A stretch of 58,572 nucleotides of DNA from Klebsormidium nitens (lineage: Eukaryota > Streptophyta > Klebsormidiophyceae > Klebsormidiales > Klebsormidiaceae). This document shows positions 21,139 through 34,000 of this stretch, piece by piece. The stretch is taken from NCBI GenBank assembly GCA_000708835.1, contig DF237454.1, positions 9,075-67,646 of the forward strand, in the 5' to 3' direction. How positions within the stretch are numbered: the stretch's first letter is position 1; the number at the start of each line of letters is the position of its first letter. Below the pieces are notes generated by a model. That model was not told where the DNA came from. It saw nothing but the letters and a program-made list of their open reading frames with translations, and searched no databases. Made by a program: the position numbers and the translations under genes.

Positions 21139-22555
21139 TCCGAAGACAAACGGTTGTGTGCCGAGACCGAGGACCTTGATCAGTCAGGGTTCCGCGACTC
21201 GCTCTGCTACAGCTCCTTAGGAGACACGAAAAGGCGGTGATCGTATGCTTTGATTTCTTCAATGTTGGCAGCTTGCGCATTGAAGAATGTTCCTTAAAAA
21301 TGCAAGCATGTCATTAGATATGAAAGGGCTCTGATCTGTAGCATCTCGGTACGTTCACGGAATATGCATGCGCACGTGAAGAGACCTTGATAAAAAGGAG
21401 CCCCGGTATCCAGAGTCCTTCCTTCTGATGACGCTTGTTTCCGTGAAGGATTCGTGATCAAGTCCGTGAAGTCGTGGCCCCTCCCATGCTACAAAGAGTC
21501 CCAGCTTTCATGCGCAACGATTGTCCTGCATGCGTTGCAGGGTGTTTTTACAGCCTCGTGTCGGCATTTCCAGCCAATCATCATCAGATGTCTGAATCTT
21601 TGCAACGAGTATGCGCAGGCGCTACGGCAAACTGATCGAAGCACAGAGTCAAAGTCACTTGATAAAAGAAGCAGCCTACCTAACCGCTTTCGTCGAGCAA
21701 CTGCAAACACAAGGTGCACATCCGTCTCATACTTTCGAAAGTCATCAAAATTGGAGGGCGTGCTGAGCTTGCATACCCGGCTATCCCAACTGCAAAGATG
21801 CTGCAAGACGAAGGGACATTCCTAGTCGACTAGCCAGTCCGATCAAATCGACGGGGCGTAGCATGCTGCCAGCTGGGACCGTCGCGGCCGCGCGCAGTGA
21901 GCCCCCGCGGCAAGATAACGTAGAACCCCCGAAACCCCGGGGCAATATGAGGGGCACGCAAGAGCACGCGGCCGGCACGGCGGCCCTACGTCACCGTGAC
22001 GGAACTGTACCATCACTTTTGCGGAAGCGTAGATGTGAGCGTGGTCAGCGCGACGTCTAACGCCTGGCAGGTCATCTGCCGCTTGCAGGCTTCATTCTGC
22101 AGCTCATTTGGTCTCTTCGACTCACGGAAAGACGCAGGCCGGTTCTAATAGAAGGGGCGTTCGGCAGTTTGTTTGCGGTCCTGCCTTAACACTTTGAGTT
22201 CAACGCCAGCCTGTTCCTTGAAGGTCGCTCTGAAGTGCTCGCAGCAAATCAAGTGGGCCTTCAAAGAGTGTTCAACTGCTCTTCGCTTCCTTTACTTTGC
22301 AGCGCTTCATTCGCTGGCGGCAGCCTGCCAGGCCGGCACAACGGAGAAGATCGACCAGCTCTTTAAGCAGCCTCAGAGTAACAGATTGTGAAGCGAGAGA
22401 ACCCAAGAGCTCTCCAGGTTGTGACAACCTAAGATCAGCGCAAAAGTCACGAGAAAGCCCCAAGCAAGACGAGTAGTTGGAGGCCTCAACAAAGAGAGAT
22501 AAAACATGGAAGGGGTGGCGATCAAACTTCGCGGGAGTGCTCGGCAAGCGGGGCC
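21139..22555. other. Divergent region between the BTB and metallophosphoesterase genes
   Basis: About 1.4 kb. GC-rich at 21860-22060. Apart from a possible exon at 21611-21713 (separate entry) I see nothing definite. Confidence 0.4.
21611..21713 (+). CDS. Possible small exon, unknown protein
   Basis: From the ATG at 21611 the frame reads RYGKLIEAQSQSHLIKEAAY and goes on through an amphipathic helix to a possible donor (AAG/GTGCAC) at 21713. Without splicing, the frame stops after about 55 residues. An AG acceptor also lies just inside. No family recognised and no partner exon found; it may be a chance open frame. Confidence 0.2.
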
Positions 22556-23605
22556 ATGACGCCTGACCTGAGGATCCAGGTCGTTTCTGATCTTCATGAT
22601 GAGGAGAGCAGAGGAAACGCCACAAGGATCCCTGTGAAATGAGTGGTTAGCAGTCGTTGAACAGGTTGACCGCTAACCACGCCGAGCTCCAGCATGATTA
22701 GAAACCGCAAACATGGTCGAGAATGGTTATAGAGTGGTTAGCGACCACGTTAAGCAGCCAATCCTTCCTGTGAAAGCCCCCGTTCTGGCTCTGCGTGAAG
22801 ACATAGGCATCCCATCCACCAAGATTTACGCGAGCTTCTTGAAGACCGTGTCGCAAATTTTTGACACCGTGCTGGTTTTAGCGGGGAATCATGAGTTCTA
22901 TCTAGATAAGAACGGGGGTAGAGAGAGAGTATGGGCAGAGGAAAGAGGAGATCAAGGAGCTGTGCGCGCGTTTTGCGAACGTGCATTTCTTGGATTGCGC
23001 GAGCGTTCACCTCAAGGGGGTCACAGTCCTGGGCTGCACGCTAAAAATGGAGCCACGTGCCTTCCTCTACAGAATCAGACGTCATGAAGGACTTAGAAGA
23101 CTACGAGAAAATAATGATCTGTGACGCAGACACTAGCTATATAAGGTCGCTCACTGTGGCTGACACCAACTCTTTCAATGCATGCGAGGTCGCCTTTCTC
23201 CGGAGGGGAATTGCGGCGGCAGCGGCGAATGGGCGAACCGTGCTAGTGCTAACCCATCACGCCCCCCTCATGGCGGGAACCTCCGCACCGTGGCATCCGC
23301 CTAACCAAGGCCTTAACCACGCGTTTAGGACAGACCTGAGTGACCTGATGGGCAGCCCGGTGGCTGCGTGGATTTATGGGCACACGCACTATAACCCGAA
23401 AGGGTTACAGGCTAACGGGACTAAAGTGCTGGCAAACCAGAAGGGTTACAGTAAGGAAGACACGGGTCGACCTTTTGACCCGGGCCTGGTGCTCTACGTG
23501 AAGAGACTGGTGGAGACGAGCGTCGAAACTCAATGGGCGAGGAATGGTGAACATTCAGTCCCCATTGATTCCGGAAAGGGGCCTCGAGATGCATGGACGG
23601 CTTGA
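22556..23605 (+). CDS. Calcineurin-like metallophosphoesterase, frame broken at two simple repeats
   Basis: Dinuclear-metal phosphoesterase; substrate not predictable. Exon 1 is 22556-22633 and starts MTPDLRIQVVSDLHDEE; exon 2 starts at 22758 in phase. Family motifs in order: SDLH (metal), REDIG (where GD is usual), AGNHEFY, THHAPL and YGHTHYNP. The frame changes twice inside exon 2. The first change is at an (AG)5 run (22920-22929); after it the protein continues in another frame as YGQRKEEIKELCARF. The second is at an A5 run (23043-23047); after it, it continues as WSHVPSSTESDVMKDLEDYE. Both breaks sit exactly in slippage-prone repeats, and the protein sense on each side is good. That suggests sequencing or assembly indels, though a young pseudogene is possible. 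The stop is at 23603-23605. Confidence 0.8.
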
Positions 23606-24679
23606 GGTCCATGTGTAGCTTGAGATTATCATCCTCTGAAATGTGGAACTTGATTGACTCTCGGGATCAAGCTAGGCGGGGGAGCAAACAGGACTTCTTG
23701 AAAGAAAGAGACGAGCAGACCTTTGCATCCCCATTGAACAACGCCCAATATCTATTGTTGACATCCGAGATAGCAGAGAACTGCAAAACTTAGCCAGTAT
23801 CGAGTAGGACATCTGCCACGATTGATAAGTACGATCGGTGCCTCTTAAAAATATATCTGAATGCGCGAATGGCCGGGCGCAAGATCGTATGCATGTTAGC
23901 CTAACATAGTTGTGCCTTCAGGGCTGCGATCAGTCTTTCAGTTTCATTCCAGCTAGTTTAGAAGAGTCATTGACCACTGAGTCGCCTGCGGCGCGCGTCA
24001 CTACGGCGTAGCTGCGGCCGGATGCAGCGACTTTGAAAGAGCCGGCCCATGGTATATTTTTTTGGGGCTATACGAAACAGCACAATGATAGATCAGTGTC
24101 ACTGTGCATGCCAATTTGTAGTGTATGCTCAATCCCAGTACACATGAACCGGGTCGGAGTGAATATATGAAGATGACGTATAGTCGCGGATTGAGCGGAG
24201 TGAGCTGCAGTGCACAAGTTGCATGACGATTTCAATACTAACACGCCCTTAGTAGGTGCGACTGGCAGTGCTTCTGCACTTATGCCTGCAAGGGGCAAGC
24301 CTGGGTTTCTTGCTGAATTGAATTGTAGTGGCCTGGCCGGCACGTATACATACTCATGCCTACGCTGCAGACTGACTCAATGTGAGAATATGATTCTGAC
24401 GTTATAACCGTACAATTCAATGCATCGAACTGAACAGTCTCAGTGCAATTGGGTCTTTCAACCAAATGGACAGGCAACTACCTAGACTCCTCTCATGAGG
24501 CCGTATCATTCACCTGCTTGCAGCAGACTTCTCGCTTCTTTACACCAACAATTACAGACATGCAATATGTTTAGTTCAACTTACACGAACTTAGTACTAA
24601 ACGTTTCCAAGGTCATCATTGTATTGATGTACAGAAGCGCAATTTGCGGTGGTACATCTGAGACGCGTGGCTCCGTCGC
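23606..24679. other. Intergenic region between convergent metallophosphoesterase and OTU genes
   Basis: About 1.1 kb; presumably the 3' UTRs of both genes. No coding or repeat structure that I can support. Confidence 0.4.
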
Positions 24680-27600
24680 CTATTCAAGAAAGACACTGTG
24701 GAGGAACTTTTGAACGGGGTTTCGGTGCTTCGGCTGTCCTGGAGGCGGCAATTCTGCGATCAGCGACAACAGAGAAAGGTCCATCAATGCGAGGAAAACG
24801 CAAGGACAAAGCTTACAAACGTTGGACCACTTGGAATAGAGGACGCCGGTGCGAGCAGAGGCCGCGGCAGGTGAAAGACTTGAGGATACTGCCACTCTTG
24901 TTCTGAGAGAGAGCACGGTCAAGCTATGTCTCTCCAGTCCGAAGCCGCATGCTTCGAAATCTCAGCCCCTTGCGTGTGAAAGCTAGAGCCGACAGGCACC
25001 ATCCGCGTCGCTCAACAGTATCTAACTAAGAATAGGTGTGCCGACAGTGAAGGAAACCGACCGACTGTCATCAGCAAGTGTGTCGCCAACCGACAGAAGA
25101 ACTCGACGCACGCTGCGATATCGCATCAAAACAAGAGGCTCCTCATCAAGAGACTGACAGCCACTGTAAGATAACTCAGGGGGCCCAGATCAAGTTCAAT
25201 TTCGATATATTTGGGCACGTTGAAAAACATAACACGTGAAACGTTGGTGGGCTCACCAGACGCTGGGTAGATTGAGTTGTAATGAACGTCGGCCCAGAAG
25301 CTGAGGTACAAAACTGCAACAGTGACGCCAAACAGATTTAGTATGGGGTCTGTGACTTGCAGGAAATATGCACCAGTGCAGTCACGGAACGAGGAAGAGC
25401 TGAAAATGAGCGCGAGCTCGCCTTTACGAGGAGCATTTGGCTGATTTGACGAAGCCTGAGCGTCAATGAGGAGTCGACGGTTGACAAAAGAGCGCGGCTG
25501 CGTTGTTTAAGTAGTCCGTTGGAGCCCGGCCACGATTGTATGCCGGAAACAAGAGTGTCAAGACCAGGCCGCAAGCGCTCCGGGCTGTGAATGGCTTCTC
25601 ACAGACCTCAAAAGTAGCCAGAGAGTACCATGTTGTAAACTGCGATGCACGTGAATCCTCGTGTCTGTAACGTAAGGTCTAAAGAGTGACGTGTCCCTGC
25701 CCTTGTCACGAGAAGCTGCCACAGATTTTATAGGGTTGCGCGATCAAGGCGTCACGTTCTAAAGGACCAGAACTTGTAAGCAAAGATGCGATACTCACCT
25801 CTTTGCGACTTCGTCTCCCGAGGCTCGATCTGGATGAACCCGTTGTCCTTGAAGGTGGTCAGCAGACTGATCTTCAGACCGTACTGCACAGCGCCCGAAC
25901 ATCGATCAACCAGATATCTATTGAAACAATAGCTTTCAAATCTTCACGATGCAGTATAGAGGAAGCCATAAGACGTTAAGATAAGAGCCACCGATTGCTG
26001 TGGCTTTGTGGCTTCGCCCTCGCAAGCAGAAGATGGTGTTGTTTGCAGCGGTCAAAAAGGGAATAAACCGGTGGATTTCACCAAAGAGACTACTACGATC
26101 GTCCAAGAAACACTGTACATGGCTGCACATAAGAGTGACGCATTCTCGATCACTTTCTGCCGTCACAGACTGTAAAGCCTATTGGAACTTCTTCCAGAAT
26201 ATAGTAAGCAACAACGAAATATTCAATGAAGCAGACAATCATGTGCGCCCTAGCTTTGACAAATTCGGCGACAAGGTCGCCTGCCGTTCCCTGACGGCGA
26301 GACATAGGGTAAGACCAGCATCTGCTGTCACTTACTCGGTCGGCGGCTGCTTGGAGGGTGATGTGATCGCCCCACTCGCCGTCCCTGCAAGATGCACACC
26401 CCCACTGAGCACCCCTCATTGTGAAGTCAGCATGACCCATCGTTTTTAAACTCTTTGGGCTCCTTCAGAACACCATTTGGAACGATCAGAACCGACCAGT
26501 ACGGTTCTCCGACGTATCAAGTAGCAAAGCGAGAAAGAAACGGGAAGTTGCACAGAAGTCGCGGTTGAGGGCGACTTACGTCGCCAATCGCTTGAAGTAG
26601 TGCTTGTAGTCCTCGTCAGAGACGTAGGCTTCGTAGAACTGGGGGTGATACTTTAACTGCACGGGCAACAAGAGTCAGCCTTCACCCCTGGTATACAGGA
26701 GTGAACTGACGGCAAACTAACGTGACCTTAAACGGATCTACGAGGTGCCAATCTCTCTCGAGCTTCTAAGCAGCTTTCTCCAAGCAAGCCCCCGTCCAAA
26801 TACAGCCGACGGTGCCCAACCTGAATGCTCTTGCTCTTTTCAATTGCGTCCTTTGTGCTGTTTTGAGTTGTGTCCTTAAACCAGACACATCCGACGCTAA
26901 AACGTTCGCGGTGGGCAAAGGCAACTGCGCCTGACCAGCAACACCAGCATATTTCCACTGAAAGGATTCCCCTGGATCTATGCAACTACCCTGTGGCAGT
27001 CCTCCGACACAAACCCCCCGGATCTGCGACGTTGAAGACATCTGCCAAACTGAGTAGTGTCGAGCTAAGCTAAACGTCCAAACCCCGCACTATCGAACAG
27101 GATCAGAGGACCGTTCGTCAGTGTGGTTTGGTGAACGAGCCGATGCCAATCTCTCACGTACTGCTCCACTACTTTTTCAGATCTTTGTCGCTTTTGACGG
27201 TCTCTGCATTTCAGGCTCCAAAAAGCCGCCCGTTCGCAGGCACCCCACTCCCTTACCTGCTTGTACACCGCTTTCCGGACGTGCTCGTGCTTATCTGGCG
27301 TGTGGTACAACTGGTCCGACAGCGCGCGGAACTGCAGAGTGGCAGGGCGCGACCGATCAGGGCACAAGCTTCGGGCTTCGATCGAGGGTCGAAAGATGGT
27401 GATGGAGTTTCAAGAAGGCGTGCATAGACACACCGAATCTAGCTCATTCAGCTTCATGTCAGCATGCTTCTTGGTTGCGCTGAGGTCGGCGTCGGCATCA
27501 AATCCGCACTGTCCTTTGAGCCTAGCCGTCTTACTTCATAGTTATCAAATGGCTATGAACTTGCGAGTTCCTGAACTAATCATGAGGGTGCCCATCAACC

Positions 27601-30383
27601 TCCTCGTTCTTCTGGGTACTGGGGATTGACGACAAGAGAATAGGAGACCGCATAAAAAACATGCCGGCGTCTATGGTGGCCCGATTGCTTGAATTTTACA
27701 CTCTGATTTCATGCCGGTGGGAATTCCGTTCGTAGAAAACTTGTACTGTCCCCCCGAACAAAAGCTGATTGAATGGTATACCTGAAAAAGTGGAGCAGGA
27801 CTCACCTGACAATTGCCATCTCCTGCCACGTGTCGCTCTGCCAGCCCGTAAGCCTTCAACCTGGACACAAACCGCCAACGAAGTGAGCATGACCGACAAA
27901 AAGTTTGCATCAAAAGGAATCAATTGATCGGAAAATCGATCGAGCACAGGCATCGAACTTTGCGGAGTAGTATAAGGTGACATTCGGATGAAGTCGACCA
28001 GTCTAACAATCTTGTGTCGCTCATTTCGGTTTTTTCACTCCGATAACTGATTGAGTAGCCCAGCATCTGCTTTTGTTGATTCGTTCAAAACCTGCAGTCT
28101 CACAACGGCACAGCATTTGTTGAAAGTTTGGTGACCTTCCTTAACCCAAGATGACCTACAGGACTACGAGATAGCGTTGCCTTTACTATCGCAGTCACAA
28201 GATGACACGTTTGTCTGCTTTACCCCCCCGGTTAGCAGCTTAACCCCCAACCTCGAAATGGTTCTGTCAGGGCCTAGCTTTGATTCCTTACCGGTCGACC
28301 AGCAGCTCGTGGTCTTCGCTCGACGACTTCTCATCCCAGGTTGGCACAAACGAGTTGGTCCTGAGCACATGCTGCAAAGAAGAAGAGTGCAAACTGAACA
28401 TACGCACAATTGATCGATTTGAATTCTTGCTAAAGCTGTTTTTATCGCGGCTCCAAAGAGACGGAAAAGACGAATCAAAGGCAGTAGCTACGAAGGAAAG
28501 TACTTTCAACAGACTACCTCAGCATGCTTCTTGCCGGTTGAATACCCTGGGTATGCAATCCACTGTAGCGTAGGCACCAGATTGTGCCATGCAAGATAGC
28601 CTTCGTAACTTACATATACTCGCCCAAAAACCTGCCGGCCAGATCACTCTTGGGAGCCAATCAGCAATTTCTTCAGATCTATGGTGAAATCTGGACAATC
28701 ATTTAGTGCTCACCGGTATGGACTTCATGTGCCGCAACTTTGCTCCCACTGGCCCATCAAATCTTGTGAAAGTGTCATGCAACGGCGAACCTGCCAACAA
28801 GTAGTGGCAATGTTTTCAAACTTCATAATTTTTGAAGCCAAGGGTCACAAAGTATCTGCTTGTAGCTATCCGCCTTGATGCTGATTCACAGCGGCAGGTT
28901 CTCATTTCTTTCATGAAGCATAATGCTAAGGTGGCTTGTAGAGGCAGCGGAATACAGAGGTCAAGTTATGATCTGCAATGCAGAAAGCCCCAGGCATTGA
29001 TCACATGTTTGAAGAGGCTTTCTCCTTGTGGATCTTTTTGAACCATGCTGAAACCTCATGAAACTCCGGAAGGGTAAGCCAAATTCACCGTGCTACATGC
29101 GCTACACTTGTGGCTGTACACCAGCCACGATAAGCAACATCGACCTGAAAACCTGAAAACTTAAGCCCCATATCGAAAAACCTCAATGCAAGCTAGCTCC
29201 ATCAGCTCTGTCTAAAGTGGCCTGAGACTTGGTCTCTGTCTAAAGTGGCCTGAGACTTGGTCATTAAGGTAAGTTACAGCTCCAACAAAGTCGGCACAAG
29301 GGCGCCTTTGAAGCAAACGTCATCCTTCCTGCTTCTTACAAAGACTTGCAAACCCAATCTTGCTCAAGGGTTAACAAGTCTTTAAATTGTCCCCGTGTTT
29401 GGTATTATGCATATTGTCAAAAAACCTGATCTCTCCTATTGACAGTAGGAAAACATTAGGGACGTCAACCAACCATAACCAAAACCTTCATCAAAAAATG
29501 AGGGAAGTGCATGCGATGAGAAGTAATAAACCTTAGTAGCAACATATATGTCGCTCCTTTGCATTGCCCAATTTTGGAAAATCACAACTGCAACTTCCTT
29601 TCCGCATTAATGAACGTTTCCCTGTTACCCTGAGTACATTCAATGCCTCAAACCATACTCACCCTCCGCATCTGATGGAGTTCCCGAATTAAAACTGGCC
29701 GACTCCTCCAGTTCCTCCGGAGAGATGATAGGCACGATCTTGGGGTCCGTCTTTATCCCATCAAAGAACCCGTCCGGGGGAATGACCTCTGACGCAACAG
29801 GCGTCCCCGGCCCCACAGAACTAGCTTCACTTTTGGTTGAGACCCCTTCCAAACCCTCCCCCACTCTTTGAATCTCCGTGTTTGCGTGCGCCTGCTGAGA
29901 ACTCCCTGTACTAGGGCTGTGGTCAGCCGGAGGATTTGTATTAACTCGCAGTTTCTGTAGAACGTTTAAGTCCACCGGAGCGTCTGAGCTCTGGGCCACC
30001 TCTAGTTCCTGGGCCTGCAAGCCTTGGGCCAGCTCCAGGTCTCTCCTCTCAGACGGCTCCACAGAAGCATGCACGGCGTCATTTCTAACCACGCCTAGTT
30101 CTTCGGCCTGCAGATCACGCGCCAGCTCAACATCCGTCTGCCGCTGCCTCGCCTCCTGGGCCTTGCGAACTTGCTCCCGCAATGTGTCTGCTTGGTTTTG
30201 GATTACAACATTCCATTCATTGAAATGAGAGGTGTCTTCCTGAACAGGGGGGACTGACGAGGGGGGGTCTGCATATTCCTGACGGAGGGGAGGGGGTTTG
30301 GGAGCACGACCGGCGCGATACTCTTCTTCCTGAACCGCCCGAGCCAATGCTGCATCACTAGCCACTTGGTTTTGAGAGTACAT
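24680..30383 (-). CDS. OTU-domain cysteine protease (deubiquitinase)
   Basis: Plant-type OTU protease expected to cleave ubiquitin chains. Exons: 29663-30383, 28292-28371, 27806-27860, 27257-27331, 26580-26656, 26336-26384, 25799-25883, 25257-25313 and 24680-24753, about 424 residues. Catalytic core in order: HVAGDGNCQ (Asp and Cys), FRALSDQLYHTPDKHEHVR, DGEWGDHITLQAAADR, and LSFWADVHYNSIYP (catalytic His). Exons 2 to 9 join in phase. Exon 1 ends in phase 1 but exon 2 starts in phase 0, so a small exon is probably missing from the 1.3-kb first intron or one border is off. Exon 1 encodes a long hydrophilic N-terminus with three repeats of the LARxLQxEE type (ALARAVQEEE, ELARDLQAEE, ELAQGLQAQE), which look like ubiquitin-binding helices. 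It is divergent with the XPG gene. Confidence 0.9.
29207..29262. repeat. Perfect tandem duplication, 28-base unit
   Basis: Two back-to-back copies starting TCTGTCTAAAGTGGCCTGAG, in the long first intron of the OTU gene. Confidence 0.9.
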
Positions 30384-31051
30384 GATTGCTGGTCAACAGA
30401 AGCAAGAGCAATGACAAGACAATCCTGCCAAAGGCTCTCCTTCTGAACTTAGTTTGGAGGATACACAAATGGGTTTAAAAGGCAGCTATTAGATAAAGAA
30501 AGCGAAGGGGCACTCAAATTGTGGCCAATCGAGCTTTCTACCATTCCAACGAGGTGGATAGACCGCCCTTCAGTGGAACTGAATTTTCAAAGCTCCTCAA
30601 AAGCATGCAGGTTGCTGGAACTTGGAAGCAGCGCTTTTGCAGCGGTCGAGCTTCCTGCTTCGTCGCGAGGAACCATGTTGACATCATTCATGACAGCTTC
30701 CCAGCTAGCGCGCCAGCTTGGCCTCAGAAAGCGCACGCCAACTTCAGTGCAAATGCTGCCACCTGGCGCCCGATGCTGATCTGGCAAAATTTGGCGCGGA
30801 AGCAGAGCCATCCGATTGGTTCATACACTATTGCGCGTATTCACATCAATGAGTCACGGGCACGATTTAGGGCTTGCCAACTTGCAAAAGCGGCGCACAA
30901 TGACGCCGGGCGGATTTCACAACGGGAAAGAACCAACGGAAGTGTTCATGATATCAGAAAGCCCCTCTTCTCATTGGAGCGGTGGTGTTTCTGCAGTTTG
31001 AAGGACAGGGAACAACGTAGAAGTTGAACGCGATATCTCCAGGGGTTCAGG
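30384..31051. promoter_or_regulatory. Shared promoter region of the divergent OTU and XPG genes
   Basis: 668 bases between start codons. It contains a perfect E2F consensus (TTTGGCGC, 30790-30797), an inverted CCAAT box (ATTGG, 30815-30819) and a TGAGTCA bZIP site (30850-30856). An E2F site suits a DNA repair gene expressed around S phase. Site matches alone do not prove function. Confidence 0.45.
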
Positions 31052-34000
31052 ATGGGTGTTCAGGGGCTGTGGGAGCTGTTGGCCCCCGTCGGCCGGCGTG
31101 TGTCCGTGGAAGCTCTTGGAGGCAAGCGACTGGCAGTTGGTGAGTATTGCAGCCACTTTTGCCTTCGTGGGGTATGTATTTTAGGTCATCTTGGAGAGTT
31201 GTTGTGAAGTAGTGCTCAGGAAGCTCCTTTACTCGACATTGAATCTAGTTGAAGCACAATCAGCGAGGTTTAGCAGTTGGTATCCAGCAAGATGATGGTG
31301 GTGATTTGAGCAACTGTTCTCAGGCGCGGCTTTGAGAGATTCCTGAGACTGTTGAGGACGAAAGTCAGAAGAACGGGCCCTTGGAACATCGTTACATCGG
31401 CGTTCTTTACAGTTGATTGTAATATGATCACCTGCAGACACGGATCTTATCTTGTCTCGTATTCGCGCTCTCCACAAGAAGCCAACTTGCGCAGGGATGC
31501 AAGGAGGGAATGCTGACCTGATCGACAGAGCTTAGCATTTGGTCTGCTGTTGCACTTCAAAATGATGGTTCTTAAGTGGTTGGCGGACTGAAGTTGGACC
31601 TTAAGAATTGGAATAAGAAGGACGAGTCAGTAACTTTGAAGAGCACCTAAGAAGTGGTTCTGCTGCACCACCATTAGCGATACATAGCCGACACCATATC
31701 CACCTGCGAGTTGACTGCAAACGGTTTCCCAGACCTGAATCCCTCTGCTTCTTGGTTTCTTTGCAGATGCAAGCATCTGGATTGTCCAGTTCATGAAGGC
31801 GATGCGCAATGACCAAGGCGAGATGCTCCGTAACGCACACTTGCTGGGGTTCTTCCGGCGCATCTGCAAGCTGCTGTACCTGCGCGTGAAGCCCGTCTTT
31901 GTGTTTGACGGGGGCACCCCCGCTCTGAAGCGGCAGACGGTCATGGCTCGCAGGCGGCAGAGGGACAAGTCTCAGGCAAAGATCAGGTCAGATTTCGACG
32001 CTTATATTAGTTATTATCCAAGAAAGTAGGGCTTGTACTCTGACCTTTGATGCAGTATGCAAAGCTCAGCTTTATAAGTGTTGACTGCAGTTCCTTTCCT
32101 GGTAAACTATCTGGTGGTTGGAAGTAACAAGCTGAAGCCCCGTGTGTGGAACAGGTCGTCAGATGATTTGATTTAGGGCGGCCCTGTAAAATACGTTACA
32201 GACTTACAAAATGACGGTCTGATCTTGAGAGTGAAAGCATTTTGACTCCATGGTCACTCAGGCAGTAGCCCGTGGGCTTACTGGCAGGTGCAAGTATAAC
32301 CCGTACCACCAACTGCAAGGAAAGATTGGCACTTTAGATTGATCTGAAAAGCCACTGCCCCACTGTCTGCAGGAAAACCGCTGAGAAGCTGCTCCTGAAC
32401 CATCTCCGAACCCAATGCTTGGAAGAGCTCGTCGAGAAGAAGACCAAGGCCTCCCGCCTGAAAATGCAATCACCAGTCCCTGGGGCGACTTTCACCCCAG
32501 ACTCTGCCCCCCCGGAAGAACCAGCCCCGCAGCGAAAGCAGCGGAGGGGGGTCCGTGCAGATGGGAGGGGTCAGTTTAGTGTCGTGCGAGGTGCCGAGAA
32601 CAAGAAGGGGAAAGCGCTGAAGAGGCGGCTGAGGAGAAGGATCAAGGAGAAAGGAGTGCGGAGGCGCCAGGCAGCGGCACAAGGGGGTCAGGGGGAAGAC
32701 GGGGAAGTTGAGAGCGAGGGAGATGGGGAAGAAGACGTTGAGCTTGAAGAGGAGGAGGAGGAGGAAGAGTGGGAGGAAGGGCAAGGGGGTCTTGGGGATG
32801 GAGATGCTGGGGCGTCGACAAATACCCATGCGGCGCAAGGAGCTGAAACAGGGAAGGTTATTGGCCAAATGTCTCAGGGGCCTGGTCAAAGTCCGCCGGG
32901 GGCCAGTGCAGGTGGATTGGCGTCGATGGCGGGTTCTGCGGGAACAGCGGCTCGAAATTTCAGAGGGGAACAGGGGTTGGGGCTTCCTGGTTCGGGAATG
33001 TCGGCCTCGATAGAGCGACGGCCTGCTGCAGAACCGCAGGGTGCAAAGGCTCCCTCATCCGGACCTTTGCCGACGTCAAGTCTCGCACAGCCCGTCTCGA
33101 ATGGAACCCGATCCTTGCAATTGAGCAGCAGTGCCGGTCAACCATTGCAGATCATGGCCGGCCCTTCTGGATTGAGTTCGCACCAAAACGGGGGTCCCTC
33201 AGCCAATGGGCTTCAAAACGAGGGGGCTGGAACGCAGGCGGGTAAAGGGGAGGAGGACGATGAAGAGGAGGAGGAGGGGGAGTTGATCATGATGCCAGAT
33301 ACGGACAACGCGCTGGATCCGACGGTGCTGGCGTCGCTGCCGGCGTCGGTGCAGATCGAGCTGATGCAGCAGATGAGGGAGCGGCGAGTCGCGCAGAACC
33401 GCGAGAAGTTCAGGTTGGTAGCCTTGCCTGATAGACTCTCCACGGCTTCTGGGTCTGGAGGGTTCCGATTACCCCAATGTCAAAGGTTTTGGCTTGCTAG
33501 AGTCCGATGCTTCAAGGTCTCAGGGTGTTCTCCACTTCCTTGCTTCTTGTATCTCGGACATCCCTAGGCAGTCACACAAGCTTTTTGGAATCTCTTGGCC
33601 AGTTCGGATGTTGGCTGCATTGTGGTGAGGACAAATTTTCCCGGTCTGGACCCCGTAGGTAGCTGCTCGAATGAAGGATTTCGTTTCAAACTTACAGAAA
33701 AGCCGCCCGCAGAGGCGCAAATGCGACGGGTTGGGACAAATGTGCACCGAGTTAGTTTTACGCTTGATTTTATTCCCCAGAAACCAAGGAAGTGCACCCT
33801 CAAATGCATCTCAGGTTTCTCACAGGCTTCCACTGTGCCAATCTACATTTTAAAACGGTATCCATGGTTCCGAAAGCTTTTGCGGAGGTCAACGACGCAC
33901 CTTTTGCGATTGCAGGCAAGTGGCCAAGGTCCCCGAGTCCTTTTCCAGCATCCAAATGGAGGCGTACCTAAAGAACGTGGCGATGCGGCGCGACGTTGCC

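Noticed and set aside
19700-28573. Search for tRNA genes, CRISPR arrays or rRNA
   Set aside because: No A/B box pair with cloverleaf potential, no regularly spaced repeats and no rRNA-like blocks were seen. CRISPR is not expected in a nuclear genome.
12230-32352. A 20-base near match (CTTTAGATTG then TCTGAAAAG) between about 12232 and 32334
   Set aside because: One such match is about what chance allows in a window this size, and the flanks are unrelated.
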